DNA from: Thermosynechococcus sp. M98_K2018_005
GTDB taxonomy: Bacteria > Cyanobacteriota > Cyanobacteriia > Thermosynechococcales > Thermosynechococcaceae
NCBI RefSeq assembly: GCF_015295825.1
Contig: NZ_DVEH01000001.1
Coordinates: forward strand, 1 to 62,450
Length of the DNA stretch: 62,450 nt
Direction of reading: 5' to 3'
Position numbers and translations under genes: made by a program. A model generated the notes under the pieces. It was not told the origin of the DNA and did no database searches. It saw only the letters and a list, made by a program, of their open reading frames with translations. Positions 37,787-45,899 of the stretch are shown one piece after another (the first letter of the stretch is position 1; every line of letters starts with the position of its first letter).

Positions 37787-38197
37787 TTAACGGCCAAGGG
37801 CGGTGAGACTTTGCCAAAAAAGCGTCAAGGTGGCTGCTGTCCCGACACCAAACATGAGAGAGCGGCCAAGGGGAAAGTTGGCAATGTAGCAGATGCTGTA
37901 CAAAAAGCGAGCGGCAACAAAACTCAGGCTGGCGATCGCCACTGTTGAATTATTCACCCCCACAAAAAGGGTCAGCAACACTGCCGCTGCAAAGGGCATA
38001 AAGGTTTCAAAGCTATTTTCGTGTGCCCACACCGCCCGCTGCGCAAAGGGCGGCAGTTTCTCAAAGAGGGCACGGGGAGCCGCCATATCAAAGCCCGCCT
38101 GCAAGCGCCCCACCACAACAAAAATGTAGGGGAAATAGATCAGTAGCGTTGCTGTCAGTAAACTAGCGGCCAGTAGCCAAGGGATATTGCTCAACAT
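37787..38197 (-). CDS. MAPEG family membrane protein
   Basis: A 136-residue four-helix membrane protein of the MAPEG family (microsomal glutathione transferase-like). AVWAHENSFETFMPFAAAVL near 55-74 holds the characteristic HxN/E element. The bacterial substrates are unknown. It lies 3 bases downstream of the tandem QueD gene on the same strand. Confidence 0.85.
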   Translation of the reverse strand: MLSNIPWLLAASLLTATLLIYFPYIFVVVGRLQAGFDMAAPRALFEKLPPFAQRAVWAHENSFETFMPFAAAVLLTLFVGVNNSTVAIASLSFVAARFLYSICYIANFPLGRSLMFGVGTAATLTLFWQSLTALGR

Positions 38198-38200
38198 TAC

Positions 38201-39073
38201 CTAGACTCGCTCCAACATTGGTAGAGCACCACTCAGCATCCTATCCGTGGGGGGCAATTCCTCACAGAGGATTTCGCAGGCATTGTTGGGACTTTCAATC
38301 AACTTCACCTTATGCAGCGTCGCACCCAACTGGCGAATCGGCTCCTGCAACAAATGAGCAATGTAAATGGCGATATTCTCTGCCGTCGGCACCACCGTGG
38401 CAAAATAGGGAATATCCTTATTCAAAAACGTGTGATCCAAAGGTTCAATCACCTGTTCCTTGAGGATCTCTTCGAGCTTGACCAAATCAACAATCATGCC
38501 CGTACGCGGATGAATGGCGCCCTTGACCGTAATCTCCACGTGGTAGTTGTGGCCATGGCCGTGGGGGCGGGCACACTTGCCATAGATGCGGCAGTTTTCT
38601 TCGTAGCTGAGATCCTCAAGGGCTAGGCGATGCGCCGCACTAAAGTGAGTACCAACAGAAAGATAGGCTTCCATAGGGTCTCCCGTGTAGTCCGCCCAAA
38701 GGCGGGGATGTTCATACAGTCGAATACGCACAAGGGGTAAGTGGGGAAAGAGCCGATCCCAAATCACCCGCGCGATATGTTCAGTTGTCGGTAACGTGGC
38801 TTGAAACTCTGGCCACACCTCATTGAGATAGGAAAAATTCAGAGGTTCAATGACTTCACGGCGAATGATGTGTTTGACATCCGATAGGTTCAACACCATG
38901 CCAAAGTCATCAACAACGCCGCCCATCGAAACAAACAACTCATAGTTATGACCGTGGCCGGGAAAGCGACTATTGGCACCAAACCGAGCCAAATTCTCCG
39001 CGTCAGACCATTCTGGCAACCAGTAGCGATGACTGGCGGCAAACTCAGCACGGCGGTGAATAATACAATTCAT
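38201..39073 (-). CDS. Tandem 6-carboxytetrahydropterin/pyruvoyl-tetrahydropterin synthase
   Basis: A 290-residue protein made of two QueD/PTPS domains. Each has the zinc histidines: FAASHRYW with PGHGHNYEL in the first (about 1-135), FSAAHRLAL with PHGHGHNYHVEI in the second (about 138-290). The catalytic cysteine before the HGHNY motif is present only in the second (CRIYGKCARPHGHG); the first has GANSRFPGHG, with serine in place of cysteine. The product would be a pterin or the 7-deazaguanine precursor; the tandem form suggests a specialised role. MAPEG follows after 3 bases. Confidence 0.85.
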   Translation of the reverse strand: MNCIIHRRAEFAASHRYWLPEWSDAENLARFGANSRFPGHGHNYELFVSMGGVVDDFGMVLNLSDVKHIIRREVIEPLNFSYLNEVWPEFQATLPTTEHIARVIWDRLFPHLPLVRIRLYEHPRLWADYTGDPMEAYLSVGTHFSAAHRLALEDLSYEENCRIYGKCARPHGHGHNYHVEITVKGAIHPRTGMIVDLVKLEEILKEQVIEPLDHTFLNKDIPYFATVVPTAENIAIYIAHLLQEPIRQLGATLHKVKLIESPNNACEILCEELPPTDRMLSGALPMLERV

Positions 39074-39166
39074 GTCGAGTTATGAAGATTTGCAACAATT
39101 CAGCAATCTCCCCCTATCCTAACGGATTTTGGTTTCCCCAACCATTGGCTTTTTGGGCACATTTCC

Positions 39167-40222
39167 CTAAAGTCCGCCAAGGATGAAAGGCTTTTGCCGC
39201 ACTTGGCCAATCAGCCAGCGGAGACTATGGTTACTAAGAATGGACACAGGCCCCATCACCATCAAAGATTTCACCTCTGCGCGGCTAATTTTGACCACAC
39301 CCCCCGGTTGCAGCATCGCCGTCGAGTGAGTGAGTTCCCGCAGGGTGGCATAGGCAAAGAGCAGCGGCAGCACGCAAAAGAGGCGAATCGGAATTGCCGC
39401 CTTAGGCACCGACAGCAAGTAGGCTTGGGCTTCATCGAGATCATGCCAAGCAAGGGCAATCAATTCCTTGATGGCTGCATGATTTTGCTCAAGGTATTCA
39501 GCACTGAGGATGGACTGGTGGCTACTGCCTTGGAGCAACAGAGATTCATTGGGAATATAGATTGAGTTTTCGTGCTCGGCATCCCAAGCAATATCCTTGA
39601 GAATGTTCACTGTTTGCAGCGCTTCACCAAAGGCAGCGCAGCGCTTAAGCAGCACTTGGTATTCATCGGCACGAATGCTGGGGGAATGCTCATACCACAA
39701 ATCCGTCAGGAGATAGCCAACGGTACCCGCGACATAATAACAGTACTCTTTATATTCATCGAGGGTTTGAATGCGAATGCCATTGGGGTAGAGGTTAATA
39801 AACTTTTTCATCCCATGCACCATTTCGCTGACCCAGCGTTGGACGTGCTGTTGGGACGTGAGGGGCAAAGAACGGTAGAGGGCAAAGACAAGTCCCGTAT
39901 TTTTCACCAGTTGTACGTGGGCTGGCTCCCCCTGAACCCCCCGTGCGGTTTCACCATAGCTATTGGCCAGATCAGCACTGTCAAAACACTCCAACAAGTG
40001 ATCCAATAGAGCTGTTTTTGCGGGGATACTGGCAACTGGATCATCCTCAACAGTATCGGCAATGCGACAGATGAGATAGGCCACAAGAACCGCCCGACCC
40101 AAATTTCCGGGAAGGAAGCGAATACTGAGGGCAAATGTGCGCGAGACTTGGGGAAGGATTTCTTGGCAAAAGCGCTCAGCATCCTTGACGGAAACTGGAT
40201 TCTCCAGCACCATTTGAATCAT
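39167..40222 (-). CDS. sqs: Squalene synthase
   Basis: The enzyme condenses two farnesyl diphosphates and reduces the product to squalene, the precursor of hopanoids. It has 351 residues from ATG at 40222 (another ATG at 40246 adds 8). The first aspartate motif is IADTVEDDP near 50, the squalene-synthase form rather than the RRTDELVD of phytoene synthase; the second is NILKDIAWDAE near 213. YCYYVAGTVGYLLTDLW is the conserved helix between them. A C-terminal membrane anchor is weak. Squalene synthase from Thermosynechococcus elongatus has been characterised in the literature. Confidence 0.88.
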   Translation of the reverse strand: MIQMVLENPVSVKDAERFCQEILPQVSRTFALSIRFLPGNLGRAVLVAYLICRIADTVEDDPVASIPAKTALLDHLLECFDSADLANSYGETARGVQGEPAHVQLVKNTGLVFALYRSLPLTSQQHVQRWVSEMVHGMKKFINLYPNGIRIQTLDEYKEYCYYVAGTVGYLLTDLWYEHSPSIRADEYQVLLKRCAAFGEALQTVNILKDIAWDAEHENSIYIPNESLLLQGSSHQSILSAEYLEQNHAAIKELIALAWHDLDEAQAYLLSVPKAAIPIRLFCVLPLLFAYATLRELTHSTAMLQPGGVVKISRAEVKSLMVMGPVSILSNHSLRWLIGQVRQKPFILGGL

Positions 40223-40246
40223 ATGGGGGTTCACTCCTACACGCAT

Positions 40247-40641
40247 TGATCGATAGTTGAGTCAATCCTCGACCGTTCCTTAGGCCAACGCTCTAGGGCA
40301 GGCAATTCGCGATTCTCCAAAAGGGTCTCGCGATCGCAACCTAGCAGGGGACGACTGCCACAAACAGGGATTGAGCAAAGTCTATAGGTATCATACTCAT
40401 TTTTGTTAGTCTAGGTGGCCTGTGACAGTTGCCCAGATTGGCTGAGGTAGAATGGCGGATAGCTCACAATTTGCCAGAACAATAACATAGCTTCAACAAT
40501 TAACAACGGTATCAGATTTGGCGGAAAATGCCTCTTGTTTACCATAGCGGACGCTTGAATGTGACACTCTTTCCATTGGTCAGTTTCTAAATTGCCCGCG
40601 ATCGGCCTATTCAAAAGTTCGGCGGGTCGGGAGTGTGATAG
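40247..40641. other. Intergenic region between squalene synthase and the GC-rich islet
   Basis: About 395 bases without a convincing gene. The part near 40247 should contain the squalene synthase promoter (minus strand). A minus-strand frame at 40411-40614 would give 67 residues with one hydrophobic stretch but lacks a ribosome site and has no recognised relative. The base composition changes near 40620, where the GC-rich islet begins. Confidence 0.5.
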
Positions 40642-40644
40642 GTG

Positions 40645-41466
40645 ATGGATTCGCGTACAATTCTGGTTGGCTGGTTGCGAAGCCAGTTCGCGGAGGAAAA
40701 ATCGACTGGCTTCGCACGTTTAAGACGGGTACCTGATACGCATGTGATTCGTTTCCTCGATCACTTCGCAAGCCTTAACGAAGTCGAGCAAACGAGTATT
40801 GCCGCAGTTCTATCCGAGTGGGCCTCGTACCCCTTGTCGGGTACGCCGCTTCCCCAGACTATCTACGAGCAGTTCGCTCGGGCGACAGCGATTCCAGGTC
40901 GATCCGGTGGGTTGCGCTACACGAATGTGAACCTCCTCGCCGGTCTAAAGAAAAAGCACGGCGATCTGGTGAACTGGTTTCAAAGCCGTGGAATCGGTGG
41001 CATGGCCCTGCAGTTGCCGGAACTCTTGGTGCGCGATGTCAGCGAATTGGTTCCAGTCAAGCCAGCGAGTTTACGCCGACTTGTGCGGACCGCATTTGCC
41101 CAACGATTCGCCGCAACTGATCGAGACATGGGCAGCGAGATCTGGTGTTACGACGGCACGCTGGGCGAGTCGTCGGTGCGGGTGATGGTCCGCTACTCGG
41201 GAAGAATGTCACGGCCGCAACTGGATTACCAAGTCCAAGTTCGGTCGGCGAACCAAGTGAGGACACTGCCGCCGCTCTGCTTCGAGTCGGTTTTGGGCGT
41301 GGGCTTTGGCCAGTGGGATTACCTTACAACGGTGAATGCCGAGCGCTCTGTGGAGCTACTCGGCGAACTCGTCGAGTCCGTTGTGAACTTCGCTGAACGG
41401 CTCCCGGTCTTAAACGGGGCCGAACCAGGCGTTGCAGCCGACGGCGGTCCAGAGCAGGACTGCTGA
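40645..41466 (+). CDS. Foreign-looking hypothetical protein in a GC-rich islet
   Basis: A 273-residue soluble protein without a recognised family. It has helical N-terminal halves (about 1-110, with LRRVPDTHVIRFLDHFASL) and a C-terminal alpha/beta-looking region (about 160-265). GC content is higher than in neighbouring genes, codons end mostly in G or C, and it contains no HIP1 octamers, while neighbours carry many. ATG at 40645 is chosen; GTG at 40642 is an alternative. Together with the next gene it looks acquired from a GC-rich donor. Confidence 0.6.
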   Translation: MDSRTILVGWLRSQFAEEKSTGFARLRRVPDTHVIRFLDHFASLNEVEQTSIAAVLSEWASYPLSGTPLPQTIYEQFARATAIPGRSGGLRYTNVNLLAGLKKKHGDLVNWFQSRGIGGMALQLPELLVRDVSELVPVKPASLRRLVRTAFAQRFAATDRDMGSEIWCYDGTLGESSVRVMVRYSGRMSRPQLDYQVQVRSANQVRTLPPLCFESVLGVGFGQWDYLTTVNAERSVELLGELVESVVNFAERLPVLNGAEPGVAADGGPEQDC

Positions 41467-41493
41467 GCTGGGTCGTTCGGCGGCGGAGGGGCG

Positions 41494-41890
41494 ATGGCTC
41501 AGTGGGGGAAGCCTGAGGTTGAGCGGCTGAAGCCCACGGTCACCCCGGCCGGGTTCCGCTACGTCAAGAAGGACGAGAGCTTCGTCCGGGCGATCGCTGG
41601 CGGGCGACAGAAGCTCGGGGTAGCCCTCTGGAACTACAACCCGCTGTTCGCGTTCTCGCTGACGATGACGGTCCGGCTCGACGCGGTCCAAGCGATCCTG
41701 AATGAGTTCACCGGCTCGCCACCGCGGTTCCACGGGATCACCACCACGTCGTTCAGGCAGTTGGAGTTCCTCGGGCTTCGACGCGAGCAACCAGCCGTAC
41801 CGTGCGATGGCGGGTGTAGCGGTGGCCCGACTCGCGCGCGAGCCACGGTGGGAGCAACTGGTCGCCGCCTACCGGGCGCAACTCGCCTTC
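41494..41890 (+). pseudogene. Foreign-looking hypothetical gene, frameshifted and cut at its 3' end
   Basis: The frame from ATG at 41494 gives about 95 coherent residues (MAQWGKPEVERL, FVRAIAGGRQKLGVALWNYN, FSLTMTVRLDAVQAILNEF). It then loses sense near 41780, where a different frame continues coherently (GFDASNQPYRAMAGVAVARL, then REPRWEQLVAAYRAQ). The DNA up to about 41880 is very GC-rich. Shortly after that the text becomes the host CPBP gene. The product is unknown and probably nonfunctional as it stands. Confidence 0.5.
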
Positions 41891-42184
41891 ACTCTCTTTC
41901 TCATCGCGCTGCCGGCGCTGGTTGGTCAAATCTCAGTGGTTTGGATGGGTATGGCTATTTGCTTCAGTGCCATCATTTTTGGGCTGTCCCATTTGCCAGC
42001 CCTCACGAGTTCAGGCAGTAACCCAAGCTTAACAAGTGTATCTTTAATTCTCGGCGGCAATATGCTCTTTGGCCTCTTGGCGGAGTACTTGTTTTGGCAG
42101 TATGGTCTAGAAGCAGCGATATTTGCATTTGCCCACGCTCTTGCCCATGGGCTAGCAGTAGCACGCCCCATGATAAAACAATGA
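41885..42184 (+). pseudogene. 3' remnant of a CPBP-family (CAAX protease-like) membrane protein gene
   Basis: The last 99 residues or so of a CPBP intramembrane metalloprotease-like protein. Motif 2 (FGLSHLP) and the motif 3 region (FAFAHALAHG) are present, but the EExxxR motif 1 that belongs upstream is missing: the frame instead runs into the GC-rich islet. The exact junction lies somewhere in 41880-41935. The remnant can be translated only as a fusion to islet sequence starting at 41702. Its stop overlaps the ATG of the next gene (ATGA), suggesting that the original genes formed an operon. Confidence 0.65.
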
Positions 42185-42831
42185 CCTCATGCCTCATCCT
42201 TGTGCCCCAAGGGGCAGAATATCAAGCCGTACAACGGGGGCTACAGGCGTCCAAGGGGTCGATTATTCCGATCCGAGCAGGGGCAGCCGCAGTGACCACA
42301 CCGGCATTGATTAGTGCCCTTGAGGAATCCCCTGACATGGTTCTCATCTTGGGGGTCTGTGGCGGCTTACGTCCTGATGACCGCGTCGGTGAAGTGGTGG
42401 TTTATACCACGTGTCAAGATGAAGCAGGGCAAACGTATTCTTTAGACCAGACGTTATCGGCGAAATTCGCGCCTGCGTGGCGACGGGTGAAAGGCATCAC
42501 AACCGCAAGACCCCTTTCTCAGGCTCAGGAAAAACAGAGCCTTGCAGTTCGCTGGGGGGTGGAGGTGGTGGATATGGAAGGGGTACCACTCCTCAAGGCT
42601 TTAGCAGGAATGCCAGTGGTGATGGTGCGGGTGATCAGTGATGGCGGCGATCGCGACCTACCCGACTTGAGCCCAGCCTTTGATTCTCAAGGCAATTTGT
42701 GTCCGGGGCCACTGGCTATCGCGATGCTGCGCAACCCCCTTGCGGCGGCACACTTGATTCAAGGCAGCCTCAAAGCCCTCAAGGTGCTCACAAGAATTGC
42801 CCCAGAGATTGTTCAGCAACTCACTCGCTAG
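42181..42831 (+). CDS. Nucleoside phosphorylase/nucleosidase family protein (HpnG-like?)
   Basis: A 216-residue protein of the purine-nucleoside phosphorylase/MTA-SAH nucleosidase superfamily. LILGVCGGLRPDDRVGEVVV near 51-70 and VDMEGVPLLKALAGMPVVMV near 132-151 are superfamily marks, with RVISDGGDRDLPD after it. The short length and the nearby squalene synthase gene recall HpnG, which removes adenine from adenosylhopane in hopanoid side-chain synthesis; this is inference from context. A general MTA/SAH nucleosidase is the alternative. ATG at 42181 overlaps the CPBP stop. Confidence 0.75.
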   Translation: MTSCLILVPQGAEYQAVQRGLQASKGSIIPIRAGAAAVTTPALISALEESPDMVLILGVCGGLRPDDRVGEVVVYTTCQDEAGQTYSLDQTLSAKFAPAWRRVKGITTARPLSQAQEKQSLAVRWGVEVVDMEGVPLLKALAGMPVVMVRVISDGGDRDLPDLSPAFDSQGNLCPGPLAIAMLRNPLAAAHLIQGSLKALKVLTRIAPEIVQQLTR

Positions 42832-42859
42832 GATAGAGTTGACCAGCGGGGAAAGAAAT

Positions 42860-44272
42860 GTGGCGGAACTGATTGGTCAAATTTTGGGCGATCGCTATGA
42901 ACTCCTGCGCGAACTGGGGTCTCTGCCGGGGCGGCGCACCTATCTGGCGTTGGATCGGCGGCGCTATGAACAGGTGGTGCTGAAGCTGCTGCTCTTTGGT
43001 AGCGGCATGACGTGGGACGACTTTAAGCTCTTTGAACGGGAGGCGGCTGTGCTGCAAACCTTGGATCACCCGGCTATTCCCCGCTATCTCGACTACTTTG
43101 AAATCAATACTCCTGATCTCAAGGGCTTTGCTCTGGTGCAAACCTACATTGAGGCAAAATCCCTCGCCACATGGCAAGCAAAAGGACGAGTTTTTGGCGA
43201 AGAGGATTTGCGGTTACTGGCTGATCGCCTGCTGGATATTTTGATTTATCTCCACAGTCGTCAACCGCCGGTGATTCACCGCGATATTAAGCCCACGAAT
43301 ATTCTCTTGGGCGATCGCTCCGGTCATGATCTTGGCAAGGTCTATCTTGTGGATTTTGGGGCAGTACAAACAGCGATCGCAGGCAGCACCCGAACTGTGG
43401 TTGGTACCTATGGCTATATGCCCCCGGAACAATTCGGCGGTAAAACCTTGCCCGCCAGTGATCTCTACGCCTTGGGAATGACCCTCATCTACTTAGCAAC
43501 CGGCACTCCCCCCGATGAGCTGCCGCAAAAGGAACTGCGGGTTCAATTTCAACCCTTGGTCTCCTTGAGTCCCCCCTTTATCCGCTGGCTCGAAAAAATG
43601 GTTGCCCCTGCCCTGGAGGAGCGATTTGACTCCGCGACTGCGGCTCGCCAAACCCTAAAGCAACTGGACACCTCACCCCACGAGGCCTCACCCATAACAA
43701 AAACACCCCCCTACGGCTCCCGCCTACAGGTGAGAGAAACGCCCCAAGGGCTACTGGTGCAAATTCCCCCTGTTGGATTTAATGTCGGTCTATTCTTCCT
43801 GATTCCCTTTGCCGTGGCTTGGAATGGGTTTTTGGTGGTCTGGTACACTCTAGCGATTAGTTCTGGCTTTTGGCTGATGGCTGTTTTTGCCACCGGTCAT
43901 CTTGCTGTCGGTTTAGGCCTCATTGGCAGCATTCTTCACATGCTATTGGGATGGCAGGTGCTAATGGTCACCCGTAAGGATCTGCGCTTCTACGAACATA
44001 TCCTTGGTTTCCGCTGGCGTCCTCCCAAAGTTCTCCCCCTTGAAGTGATTGAACAGATTGAATTTCAGCCCCAAGGCACGTACTGCGATCGCGAGGGCGA
44101 TCGCCAAGATCTATCGAGCAAACTGGTGATTCGTGCCGGTAGCCAAGCGATCAAATTGACTGAAAATGGCCTTGGCGTGACCTCAAGGGATGTGGAATGG
44201 TTGGCCTACACCCTTGGCCGCTATCTGGGGCGACGGGTCATACAGGCTCGTCAGAATGTCCGAAGTGTTTGA
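42860..44272 (+). CDS. Membrane-anchored serine/threonine protein kinase
   Basis: A 470-residue Hanks-type kinase. The kinase domain (about 10-270) has VVLKLL (catalytic lysine), HRDIKPTNILLG (catalytic loop) and VDFGAVQ (DFG), plus the activation segment GTYGYMPPEQFGG, so it looks active. The glycine loop is degenerate (ELGSLPGRRTYLA). Two membrane helices follow (about 310-335 and 345-375), then a C-terminal cytosolic domain of about 90 residues with no known name. GTG at 42860 is chosen because ggggaaag lies just upstream. Its 3' end overlaps the convergent GNAT gene by 35 bases. Confidence 0.9.
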   Translation: MAELIGQILGDRYELLRELGSLPGRRTYLALDRRRYEQVVLKLLLFGSGMTWDDFKLFEREAAVLQTLDHPAIPRYLDYFEINTPDLKGFALVQTYIEAKSLATWQAKGRVFGEEDLRLLADRLLDILIYLHSRQPPVIHRDIKPTNILLGDRSGHDLGKVYLVDFGAVQTAIAGSTRTVVGTYGYMPPEQFGGKTLPASDLYALGMTLIYLATGTPPDELPQKELRVQFQPLVSLSPPFIRWLEKMVAPALEERFDSATAARQTLKQLDTSPHEASPITKTPPYGSRLQVRETPQGLLVQIPPVGFNVGLFFLIPFAVAWNGFLVVWYTLAISSGFWLMAVFATGHLAVGLGLIGSILHMLLGWQVLMVTRKDLRFYEHILGFRWRPPKVLPLEVIEQIEFQPQGTYCDREGDRQDLSSKLVIRAGSQAIKLTENGLGVTSRDVEWLAYTLGRYLGRRVIQARQNVRSV

Positions 44273-44735
44273 GGACATCACCACTAACGCGGCAGATACG
44301 CCAGTCAGGTAGCACAGTCGCACCGACGCGTTCATAGAATTGAATCGCAGGAGTATTCCAGTCCAAGACGCTCCACTCGATACGGCCATAGTCGCGATCG
44401 CTGGCCAGCCGGGCTAATGCCTTGAGTAAAGCAGTGCCCACCCCTTGACGCCGATAGGCAGGGAGGACAAACAAATCCTCTAGCCAAAGGCCGGGGCGCG
44501 TGAGGAATGTGGAGTAGGTGGTGAAAAACAGGGCATAGCCAATGACTTCTGCGGGGGTATGGGCAAGGAGTACCTCGGCATAGGGACGATCGCCAAATAA
44601 ATGCTGCCGCAGCGCTTCCTCTGTACCCGTTACTGCGTGGCTGAGCTTTTCATAGGCCGCAAGGGCTTGGATCAGTTGAAAGATGATTGGAACATCCGCC
44701 GGGGTCGCTGGACGAATCGCAAAGGAGAAAGACAC
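44238..44735 (-). CDS. GNAT family N-acetyltransferase
   Basis: A 165-residue acetyl-CoA-dependent acyltransferase from GTG at 44735 (an ATG at 44771 would overlap secG). The motif A loop is LPAYRRQGVGTALLKALAR near 95-113, and EWSVLDWNTPAIQFYERVGA near 120-139 is typical of the diamine-acetyltransferase-like subgroup (ssat). The substrate is unknown. It lies just downstream of secG. Confidence 0.85.
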   Translation of the reverse strand: MSFSFAIRPATPADVPIIFQLIQALAAYEKLSHAVTGTEEALRQHLFGDRPYAEVLLAHTPAEVIGYALFFTTYSTFLTRPGLWLEDLFVLPAYRRQGVGTALLKALARLASDRDYGRIEWSVLDWNTPAIQFYERVGATVLPDWRICRVSGDVLKHFGHSDEPV

Positions 44736-44745
44736 GCCAACCCAA

Positions 44746-44979
44746 CTAAATTGAGCGCAGCCAGCCGGCACTCAGAGCAACGGTGAGCGCCATAAACAAC
44801 ACCGTCAATGTCCAGGTAGCACGGTTTAACGTGGTTTCTGCACTTTTGGTGCTGGTAAAGAGTTGGGCTTGACCGCCAATACCACCGAGGCCATCCCCCT
44901 TGGGACTGTGGAGCAAGACCAGGACAATCAGGCCAACTGCTGAAAATGCCCACAGACCAATGGCAATTTTTTCAATCAT
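44746..44979 (-). CDS. secG: Preprotein translocase subunit SecG
   Basis: A 77-residue two-helix component of the SecYEG channel. The first helix is about 5-24, followed by HSPKGDGLGGIGGQAQLF (the conserved Gly-rich loop) and a second helix about 55-75. ATG at 44979 is chosen because gcgagg lies 6 bases upstream; the longer frame from 45015 is not needed. Confidence 0.93.
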   Translation of the reverse strand: MIEKIAIGLWAFSAVGLIVLVLLHSPKGDGLGGIGGQAQLFTSTKSAETTLNRATWTLTVLFMALTVALSAGWLRSI

Positions 44980-45088
44980 CTTCAACCTCGCTGGCGATGC
45001 GAATCTATACAACATGACCTCTCCCTCATCTTACCGCAAGCCTAAGAGCCAATGGCACAATACAAGATAGGCGTTTTGAACGTGCCCC

Positions 45089-45409
45089 ATGAACCAGCAA
45101 AATCTGCTTCAGCAATTGCTTTTAATTGGTGTCGGCACCACCTCCCTTGTGGCCGAAAAGTTACGTCAAGTGAGCAACCAATGGGTGAAAGAGGGACGCC
45201 TCAATGCCGATCAGGCCAAGGCAATGGTGGATGAAGTCCTTGCCCACCTTAAGGAAGATGCTGCCTCCCTCGATGAAGCGGTGCAACGACAAACGCGCCA
45301 GTTTTTAGAGAGCTTGGGGGTGCCACAACAGTCAGAAATTGATGAATTGCGGGGACGTATTGATCGCCTAGAACGAGATGTTAGGGAGTTAAAAAATCGC
45401 TCATGGTAA
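45089..45409 (+). CDS. Phasin-like coiled-coil protein
   Basis: A 106-residue helical protein. A hydrophobic N-terminus (about 6-22) leads into SLVAEKLRQVSNQWVKEGRL; a long charged helix and a C-terminal coiled coil (EIDELRGRIDRLERDVRELK) follow. The layout recalls the PhaF/PhaI phasin-like family. The last 7 bases overlap the FKBP gene. Confidence 0.65.
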   Translation: MNQQNLLQQLLLIGVGTTSLVAEKLRQVSNQWVKEGRLNADQAKAMVDEVLAHLKEDAASLDEAVQRQTRQFLESLGVPQQSEIDELRGRIDRLERDVRELKNRSW

Positions 45410-45891
45410 GACAATTGGGGCATCGAGCCTACGGCTGGCTCCTCTGTGGTATTGTCCTAGTAGTGGTATGGTTGGTGGCCGCTCCGATCGCGATCGCCAG
45501 TGTGCCGCTGGAAGCGTCAACGGAGGCTGCGGGACTTATGGGGAATCCAAAGGTGGTGACTACCCCTTCAGGTTTGCAATACGAAGATATTGTTGTCGGC
45601 TCAGGGGCACAGCCTCAAGTGGGCGATCGGGTGACGGTGCACTACACAGGAATGCTCACCAATGGCCGTATTTTTGATAGCTCCCGCGATCGCGGCCAGC
45701 CCTTCCAATTTCAAATTGGTGTCGGTCAAGTCATCAAAGGCTGGGATGAAGGGGTTGGCTCAATGCACGTGGGGGGTCAGCGGCGGCTGATTATTCCCCC
45801 AGACTTAGGCTATGGGGCACGCGGTGCGGGTGGGGTCATTCCCCCCAATGCAACGCTGATTTTTGACGTTGAACTTTTGGGTGTGCAATAG
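45403..45891 (+). CDS. FKBP-type peptidyl-prolyl cis-trans isomerase, exported
   Basis: A 162-residue folding helper. An N-terminal membrane/signal segment (about 10-32) suggests export to periplasm or thylakoid lumen. The FKBP domain (about 55-162) is complete: VTVHYTGMLTNGRIFDSS, VIKGWDEGVGSM, GGQRRLIIPPDLGYG and the end FDVELLGV. It overlaps the phasin-like gene by 7 bases and radA follows after 8 bases. Confidence 0.92.
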   Translation: MVRQLGHRAYGWLLCGIVLVVVWLVAAPIAIASVPLEASTEAAGLMGNPKVVTTPSGLQYEDIVVGSGAQPQVGDRVTVHYTGMLTNGRIFDSSRDRGQPFQFQIGVGQVIKGWDEGVGSMHVGGQRRLIIPPDLGYGARGAGGVIPPNATLIFDVELLGVQ

Positions 45892-45899
45892 GGCAAGGG

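Noticed and set aside
39167-40246. Phytoene synthase (crtB) as identity of the isoprenoid synthase
   Set aside because: The first aspartate motif is DTVEDDP, typical of squalene synthase, not the RRTDELVD type.
40411-40614. Minus-strand frame of 67 residues with one hydrophobic stretch
   Set aside because: No ribosome site, no relative recognised and it lies at the edge of the foreign islet; treated as spacer.
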